A stretch of 10,775 nucleotides of DNA from an uncultured Treponema sp. (lineage in GTDB: Bacteria > Spirochaetota > Spirochaetia > Treponematales > Treponemataceae): the NCBI GenBank assembly GCA_937885235.1, contig CAKZZK010000243.1, positions 1 through 10,775 of the forward strand, given 5' to 3'. Position 1 is the first letter of the stretch. Every line of letters begins with the position of its first letter. The notes beneath the pieces were generated by a model. It worked only from the letters and a program-made list of their open reading frames with translations. It had not been told where the DNA came from and did no database searches. Made by a program: the position numbers and the translations under genes. Positions 5,963-10,775 of this stretch are shown here, piece by piece.

Positions 5963-7210
5963 TTATCGCGAAAGAGGCTCCTTTCTCCCATAGCAGACAC
6001 CTGACTGTGAAGTAAAAGGCCTTGTCGCCCATCTTTCGCCGATTGTATCGCGCAGGGAAAAGCGGATTACCTTGCGTTCATCGAATGCCTGCTGAATCAA
6101 GCCGTCCACTTCCATCTCGTCATAGATGCGCTTTGCTTCGTCTACATTCGCACGGAGGATAGGATGACGGGGACTAAAGAGGACACAGCAGTCTTCATAG
6201 GGCAGGATGGATGTCTTGTAGGTCCCTATTTCCTGCGCCGTGCTGACGATTTCCTCTTTGTCGAGCCCCACGAGGGGACGCAGCAGCGGGAGGGTAGCAA
6301 AGCTTTCCGTCACCGAGAGGTTTTCTATGGTCTGGCTTGCCACCTGCCCCAGACTTTCTCCCGTTATCAGGCAGTCCGCGCTGATGCGCTCGGCAAGCAG
6401 GTTTGCAAGCTTCATCATGCAGAGGCGGAGCATGAGCGTGCTGTAGGCTTCCGGCGCTTTCGCCTTGATTTTCATCTGCACCTGCGTAAAGGGGATAACA
6501 TTCAGATGCGTGTCCACCCCATAGTCAGAGATGATATGGGCAAGGTCTTCCACCTTCTTTTGCGCCTCCTCGGAGGTATATGGGTACGAGTGGAAGTAGA
6601 CGCACTCCACTTTCATACCGCGCCGCATCATGCGGTAGCCTGCCACGGGGCTGTCAAGACCGCCGCTGAGCAGGAGCAAGCCTTTGCCGCTCACCCCCAC
6701 GGGAAGCCCGCGGCACGTCTTCTTCTGGGAAGCATACACATAACAGTCATCGCGCACTTCGACGTGCACAACAAGGTCGGGATGATGCAGATCGACAGCC
6801 AGAAGTCCGCTGTCAAAGACCTCTCCCGCCGCCTCTGTGCATATCTCATAAGAATTGAGGGGGAATTTTTTGTCCTCGCGCCGCGCCTCTATCTTGAAGC
6901 TCCTGGCGCCCTCCCCCGCGGCTTTCTTGGCAAGCGCCGTCACCGCCTCGGTGATGCTTTCAATATTCTTTGCGACAGTCATTACCTTTGCCCAACCGGT
7001 AATGCCGATCAGGTGGTCAAGCGCATACTCCACTGCGGAACAGGACTCTGGGGGACAGCTTACATAGAGCCTCCCCGCCTGTGTGTGGACTTTCGCTTCC
7101 ACAGATTCAAGGGCAAGCCGCAGGTTAGTGACCAGCTGCCTTTCAAACACGTGCATATTGCTGCCCTTCAAGGTCAGCTCACCAACCTTTCCCAAATACT
7201 GCTCGCTCAT
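5963..7210 (-). CDS. thiI: tRNA uracil 4-sulfurtransferase ThiI (no rhodanese domain)
   Basis: ThiI makes 4-thiouridine at position 8 of tRNA and in some bacteria supplies sulfur to thiamine thiazole synthesis. The start ATG at 7210 has AAGGA about 7 nt upstream. An ATG at 7231 lies in frame but overlaps the previous gene and has no SD. From 7210 the protein is 415 residues. It has an N-terminal ferredoxin-like region (YLGKVGELTLKGSN), a THUMP domain (about 55-160), a PP-loop SGGLDSPVA (182-190) for adenylation, GESLGQVASQT (284-294) and a conserved EDCC (339-342) holding the catalytic cysteine. The C-terminal rhodanese domain of the E. coli enzyme (482 residues) is absent, as in many bacteria with the short form. 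In those, sulfur comes from a dedicated cysteine desulfurase; none is encoded in this window. It sits 10 bp after an outer-membrane barrel gene, probably cotranscribed. Confidence 0.95.
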   Translation of the reverse strand: MSEQYLGKVGELTLKGSNMHVFERQLVTNLRLALESVEAKVHTQAGRLYVSCPPESCSAVEYALDHLIGITGWAKVMTVAKNIESITEAVTALAKKAAGEGARSFKIEARREDKKFPLNSYEICTEAAGEVFDSGLLAVDLHHPDLVVHVEVRDDCYVYASQKKTCRGLPVGVSGKGLLLLSGGLDSPVAGYRMMRRGMKVECVYFHSYPYTSEEAQKKVEDLAHIISDYGVDTHLNVIPFTQVQMKIKAKAPEAYSTLMLRLCMMKLANLLAERISADCLITGESLGQVASQTIENLSVTESFATLPLLRPLVGLDKEEIVSTAQEIGTYKTSILPYEDCCVLFSPRHPILRANVDEAKRIYDEMEVDGLIQQAFDERKVIRFSLRDTIGERWATRPFTSQSGVCYGRKEPLSR

Positions 7211-7212
7211 AC

Positions 7213-7219
7213 AGGTTTC
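7213..7219 (-). promoter_or_regulatory. Ribosome binding site deciding the thiI start
   Basis: The bases between the upstream barrel stop (7221-7223) and ATG 7210 include AAGGAAA-like purines overlapping the stop codon. No comparable purine run precedes the longer start at 7231, which favours the shorter ThiI. The position is approximate. Confidence 0.5.
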
Positions 7220-7220
7220 C

Positions 7221-9026
7221 TTAAAAGACATATTTCATGCCAATGGTAAAATAATTGTTTATCTCGTCATACATATTGTCCTTCCAGGCGTCCTTAAAGC
7301 GTTCCACCAATTCTTCCTTGGAAATCTCAGTGCCTACGACAGAACCTCTGTATGTATACTGTCCGGTCTTCTCATCATAGCTCACAAAGCCGCCCGGATA
7401 GATGTTGCTGTCAACGCCCTTGTTGTGGACATACTCAAAGACATAACCCAAGCTAAAAGACAGGGTCCCCATTCTGAGCTTCGGCAGGGTATAATCCGCA
7501 AAGAGACTTCCCTGAAAGACATACATCTTGGTCTTCTGATTGAGGAAGTTCAGTTCATCCCATGCCGTGTCAACATGGCTGCCGCCGTCAAACATAGAGT
7601 GGGTACGCACGCTGCCGTCAGTAGCATAAACGCCGTAGCCAGCGCTCAAATATCTGAGCGCTTCGTCATCGCTGATGCTTTCTATTATATTGGCGTGGCG
7701 GGAAAAGCTGGTGCCCACATTCAGATGCAAACCCTTCGCAGGCTGAAAGTCCACTGAAAAGGTGATAGCATCGCTGTTAGGCTCAAAAGGAGTACCGATA
7801 TGCACGCCGTTATTCGTATAATTCTGATAATTATAGTAATTATCGCTGATAGCCATGGAACCCGTCTTGTCTGGATCATATTCCCAGTGGGAATAGGTGT
7901 ACGGCATGATGGCGGTATAGCTAAAGCTGATTTTTGAGCAGAATGAGTTTTCCGGCGCGTAGGACACGCCAGTCTTGAGGGCAAAGCGGTTTTTGCCGTC
8001 AAGATCCAGTTTGACCAGCTTGTTTACATCAAGGTCGTCAACAAAGAATTCCGTTGACCACAGGAAGTTGTCAAAGGGGCGGTATTTGGTCACAATGCCC
8101 ATCTGCAGATTGTCCTCGTTGCCGCCTATGCCCTGAGCCGCCATATACGGCACGGGCAAAAGGTAGGACAGGTCAAAGCGGTTGCCATAGACAATGCTTT
8201 CATAGTACGCAAGGGAAAAGCGGGAGCCAATCTTGTATTCAAGGGCATGGAAGGCGATAAATTTATCAGGCGCAAGGCCGCTTCCATCAAAGCCCCTCGT
8301 AGCCCCTATCGCCGAATACTGCTGCACGTAGGACCAGTTTTTCTTGAGCACGGTAAAGGCAAGGTTCGCGCTGTGGTAGCCGCTTTCATTCAGGGCAAGC
8401 CCCTCCCCAAAGAAGGGACCGTACCCCGTGCGGTTCAAGCCCCCCTGCAAAAAGACAGAGCTATTGCCCAGAGCAACCCCGCCATTAATATCGATATACG
8501 ACTTGGTGGGACCAATCTCGGCAGGGTCCTGCCTGGCATCGTAGGGAGAATTCATATAATATGGAAGAAAAGCACCCAGAGACTCTTCCGTGCGGACGTT
8601 CAAGCCCATTTTGCAGCTGTAGGAAAGCCAGTCGTCATAAAGATAGCCGTCACCGGCAAAATAGGGAGACAGGACAAAAAGCTTGTCGAAGTCAGTGCCG
8701 CCATCATCTTTGGAAAGCCTGCCCGCAGCTCCTGCTTCTCCGGCTATTTTCCACGGTCTGCCGGACAGCTGCTGCCAGTAGGCAACGGCAACCTCCACAT
8801 CCTGTTCATTGCCGCGCTTTATCACATTCTGGAGGATTTCCTTGATGTTGTTGATTGGATACGGGCGTAAAGGCGGCACCTCGCGCAAAAGCCCCCGTAT
8901 CTCCCACTGCTCCACGTAGTCATAGAACACATCGTTGGGGTCTATGCCCACCTGCGGGAAAAGCGGATTCAGCATTCCCACTAAAAAAAGGACAGCGGGC
9001 AGCAAGAGCTTTGGCATCTTCATCAT
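7221..9026 (-). CDS. Wzi-like (capsule-assembly family) outer-membrane beta-barrel protein, downstream paralogue
   Basis: The 601-residue protein opens with a signal peptide (MMKMPKLLLPAVLFLVGMLNPLFPQ). A Wzi-family N-terminal helical segment follows: YDYVEQWEIRGLLREVPPLRPYPINNIKEILQN. The rest is alternating aromatic beta-strands with short polar turns, and the protein ends in the terminal aromatic MKYVF expected of a BAM-inserted barrel. A central block (RFSLAYYESIVYGNRFDLSYLLPVPYMA, then LWSTEFFVDDLD) matches the Wzi layout of an E..vyg...l.YL.P strand followed by an ..eFf.DD.. strand. In E. coli, Wzi is a surface lectin that holds capsule polysaccharide. The ligand here is unknown. The ATG at 9026 overlaps the previous gene's TGA as ATGA, with AAGGA about 10 nt upstream, so translation is probably coupled. 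The subfamily assignment is from pattern, not alignment. Confidence 0.75.
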   Translation of the reverse strand: MMKMPKLLLPAVLFLVGMLNPLFPQVGIDPNDVFYDYVEQWEIRGLLREVPPLRPYPINNIKEILQNVIKRGNEQDVEVAVAYWQQLSGRPWKIAGEAGAAGRLSKDDGGTDFDKLFVLSPYFAGDGYLYDDWLSYSCKMGLNVRTEESLGAFLPYYMNSPYDARQDPAEIGPTKSYIDINGGVALGNSSVFLQGGLNRTGYGPFFGEGLALNESGYHSANLAFTVLKKNWSYVQQYSAIGATRGFDGSGLAPDKFIAFHALEYKIGSRFSLAYYESIVYGNRFDLSYLLPVPYMAAQGIGGNEDNLQMGIVTKYRPFDNFLWSTEFFVDDLDVNKLVKLDLDGKNRFALKTGVSYAPENSFCSKISFSYTAIMPYTYSHWEYDPDKTGSMAISDNYYNYQNYTNNGVHIGTPFEPNSDAITFSVDFQPAKGLHLNVGTSFSRHANIIESISDDEALRYLSAGYGVYATDGSVRTHSMFDGGSHVDTAWDELNFLNQKTKMYVFQGSLFADYTLPKLRMGTLSFSLGYVFEYVHNKGVDSNIYPGGFVSYDEKTGQYTYRGSVVGTEISKEELVERFKDAWKDNMYDEINNYFTIGMKYVF

Positions 9027-10726
9027 GGCTTGAACATCCTTGCCAGCCTGAGGCTTGCGGCTACCGTAAACTCCACCCCCTGATCGGATTTTCCCTTCAC
9101 GTGGTCACGGTTAAAGATGAACACGTAGGCGGGCTGCACCGTCAGCGTCAGATAGTCAAAGGGCGAATAGCTGCCCCGCAGGGCAATGCGGTTCACGTAT
9201 TCCGCAGTGCCAGAGGGCGTGGAAAGCTTCTGGCGGCGCTTCGCTTCCTCCTTGCCCTGACCATCAGGATAAATATCAGAAGATGGATAAACCCAATCTC
9301 CTGTTGTAATATCAGACTCATCGGTCTTGGTTCCTCCCCAGTCCGTAGCAGAAAAGACACTTGTCCCCGAGTATTCACCGCGAGCCATCAGGAGGTAGGA
9401 AGCATTCAGCGACCATCTGCCGGGCACCTCGTAGCCAAGGTTCAGCTCGCCGGACATAGTGTCGGGACCAAAGGGACTTCCCACCCACTCATAGAACACA
9501 GCCATATCCCCGATGTTTTCCGCATAAGTGCGCACCAGGCTCCAAGCGGGATTTTCCTTGATATAGAGGTAAGGCGTCGCATAATAGCCCTCAAGCCAGA
9601 GGTGGAAGTAGCCCTCTTTGAACGGAATGTAGGATTCAATGCCCAGCTGCGCGCCAATGGAGTTGGGCGTCGTATCGTCAGGCCAGTTGCTCTGCTCGTA
9701 GGCAGTCTGGAACTGGTTCATCGCATACATGCCGTAAAGCCGCACGCAGTCCGTCAGCGCGAAAGAAGCTTTGAGCGCAAGGTAGGCGCAGGTGTTGCTT
9801 TCATCCTCCCCGTAGTCTCGCCAGGGGCTCATACCGTGGTAAATCGTCAGCGGATTGAGGAAACGCAGCTCCAGCGGATGATACACAAGCATGGACTCCT
9901 GCACGGAAAATGAAAGCTTCTTGAAGAAACGCATATCAAGGCGGTGCGAGTACATGTACTTGTCCACATTGAACTGCGTCACATTCATCGTGTAGCGGAT
10001 GGCGGGATTAAATATTTCAAAATTGGCGTAGCTTGCCCCCGTCATGTACCTGCTTGTGATGACGCTGCCCGACAGACTGCGCCCCACATCCTGCGCCCCC
10101 ATGCCAAGCTGGAAGTTTACGCCCGTCGTATCGGTAAACTTGTAGCCCGTGCTCAGGTAGCCGGTATCCGGAAAGTTGATGTCTATTTCATCAGGCGCAA
10201 TGGGGACATTTGAGTAATTATCGTTATGCGCCATCTGCCCCTTGTTCTCGCCGAGCTTTATGTCAGTGCTCAGCGTCACATAGTCGGACACCCCCAGCGT
10301 GAAGGGGGTGCTCAAAAGCGGGCGCCGCTCATAGCGGTCATAGACCCAGGCTATATCGTCATTGGATTTATAATATCCTTCTATGTTGATTTCAGGATCG
10401 ATGCCCAGAGAAACAATGTCGGAATCAAGCGAAATGTTCTGCTCGTCAAAATAGGCAATGATGCGTTTGTACTGCGCCTTGCCCGCAATGCTCAGCCTGC
10501 TGTAGTCTATTTCTGAAACATAGAGCTTCAGCTCGGCAATGGAAAGCGGGGCCTGGTCAGCAAAGTTCACCTGCCCGCATTCCAAAGCCAGAGCGGTGAC
10601 GGCATCATACAGCCAGCTGCCCGCCTTGACAAGTTCTTGCCCGCCTCTGCCGGCTGCCAAAACCGGTACCGCAGAAATCAGTGAGGAAACAAAAAACAGC
10701 AGCCAGCGGCGTTTCAGGCTATTCAC
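9023..10726 (-). CDS. Wzi-like (capsule-assembly family) outer-membrane beta-barrel protein, upstream paralogue
   Basis: I start this gene at GTG 10726, which has a perfect AGGAGG (10734-10739) 7 nt upstream; the ATG ten codons earlier has none. The 567-residue product begins with a signal peptide (LKRRWLLFFVSSLISAVPVLAA) cleaved near residue 24-25. A helical N-domain follows (PLSIAELKLYVSEIDYSRLSIAGKAQYKRIIAYF). The remainder is barrel-like beta-strands. Wzi hallmarks are visible: LGMGAQDVGRSLSG, then LSFSVQESMLVYHPLELRFLNPLTIYHG, then a YGMYAMNQFQ strand and the HLWLEGYYATPYLYIKENPAWS block. It shares this order with the next gene but only distant identity, so the two are old paralogues. 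The C-terminus (RLARMFKP) lacks a final aromatic residue. Location in the outer membrane is inferred. The gene overlaps both neighbours, by 8 bp upstream and 4 bp downstream. Confidence 0.75.
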   Translation of the reverse strand: MNSLKRRWLLFFVSSLISAVPVLAAGRGGQELVKAGSWLYDAVTALALECGQVNFADQAPLSIAELKLYVSEIDYSRLSIAGKAQYKRIIAYFDEQNISLDSDIVSLGIDPEINIEGYYKSNDDIAWVYDRYERRPLLSTPFTLGVSDYVTLSTDIKLGENKGQMAHNDNYSNVPIAPDEIDINFPDTGYLSTGYKFTDTTGVNFQLGMGAQDVGRSLSGSVITSRYMTGASYANFEIFNPAIRYTMNVTQFNVDKYMYSHRLDMRFFKKLSFSVQESMLVYHPLELRFLNPLTIYHGMSPWRDYGEDESNTCAYLALKASFALTDCVRLYGMYAMNQFQTAYEQSNWPDDTTPNSIGAQLGIESYIPFKEGYFHLWLEGYYATPYLYIKENPAWSLVRTYAENIGDMAVFYEWVGSPFGPDTMSGELNLGYEVPGRWSLNASYLLMARGEYSGTSVFSATDWGGTKTDESDITTGDWVYPSSDIYPDGQGKEEAKRRQKLSTPSGTAEYVNRIALRGSYSPFDYLTLTVQPAYVFIFNRDHVKGKSDQGVEFTVAASLRLARMFKP

Positions 10727-10775
10727 TTGCCAGCCTCCTCGCCTTTTTGGAATCAATGCCCTTCTGATAGAAGGA
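10719..10775 (-). CDS. C-terminal 18 codons of an unidentified upstream gene
   Basis: Reading from the right edge, one minus frame gives SFYQKGIDSKKARRLASE and then TAG at 10721-10719. That TAG overlaps the GTG start of the barrel gene by 8 nt, and the barrel's AGGAGG lies inside this frame. The close overlap suggests a genuine gene end in the same operon. The basic, helical tail gives no family. Confidence 0.5.
   Translation of the reverse strand, partial: SFYQKGIDSKKARRLASE
10734..10739 (-). promoter_or_regulatory. Ribosome binding site deciding the upstream Wzi-like start
   Basis: AGGAGG on the minus strand lies 7 nt before GTG 10726 and selects this GTG over the earlier ATG at 10756. 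Confidence 0.75.

Noticed and set aside
6164..7249. Long plus-strand frame opposite thiI
   Set aside because: Shadow of thiI: His- and Arg-rich translation, no family match, while the opposite strand encodes every ThiI motif.
8855..9913. Long plus-strand frame opposite the barrel genes
   Set aside because: Spans the overlap of two well-supported minus-strand genes and has a shadow-like composition.

Overview
The window looks like two unrelated genomes joined end to end. Positions 1 to about 1590 read as Firmicutes (Lachnospiraceae/Clostridia-like) DNA that is itself broken once. Positions about 1570 to 10775 read as a spirochaete, most likely a Treponema-like gut or rumen species. The spirochaete call rests on inference from protein style: a Rep/PcrA-type helicase, a lipoprotein with an ISSC lipobox, and tandem Wzi-like outer-membrane barrels. 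No ribosomal RNA or other marker gene is present to confirm either assignment.

Left part. Positions 1-263 (minus strand) encode an internal piece of a NuoL/NuoM/Mrp-type proton-translocating membrane subunit. At about 243-263 this runs directly into the C-terminal half of a FtsW/RodA-type (SEDS) glycosyltransferase on the plus strand. A GTGA overlap couples that to the N-terminal half of a class B penicillin-binding protein, a normal SEDS-bPBP pair. The PBP reaches its catalytic STFK motif and then breaks into a seven-copy 22/23-bp tandem repeat (1571-1731). Both breaks fall where roughly 15-20 bp can be read as belonging to either side. This fits assembly or amplification chimerism better than a biological rearrangement.

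Right part. A complete Rep/PcrA/UvrD helicase gene (1778-3796, plus) follows the repeats, then a proline/glutamate-rich lipoprotein with a carbohydrate-binding-like C-terminal domain (3872-4711, plus). Converging on these is a minus-strand gene string that enters from the right edge. It comprises the last 18 codons of an unknown gene, two Wzi-like outer-membrane barrel genes, tRNA sulfurtransferase thiI, and an exported protein of unknown function. These genes overlap or lie within 38 bp of each other, so they probably form one operon.

No RNA gene, CRISPR array, transposase, phage gene or recognisable defence system is visible. The strongest leads are the two junctions, the repeat array, the translationally coupled Wzi-like pair with thiI behind it, and two start codons lying exactly 6 nt after -10-like hexamers, which may mark leaderless messages.
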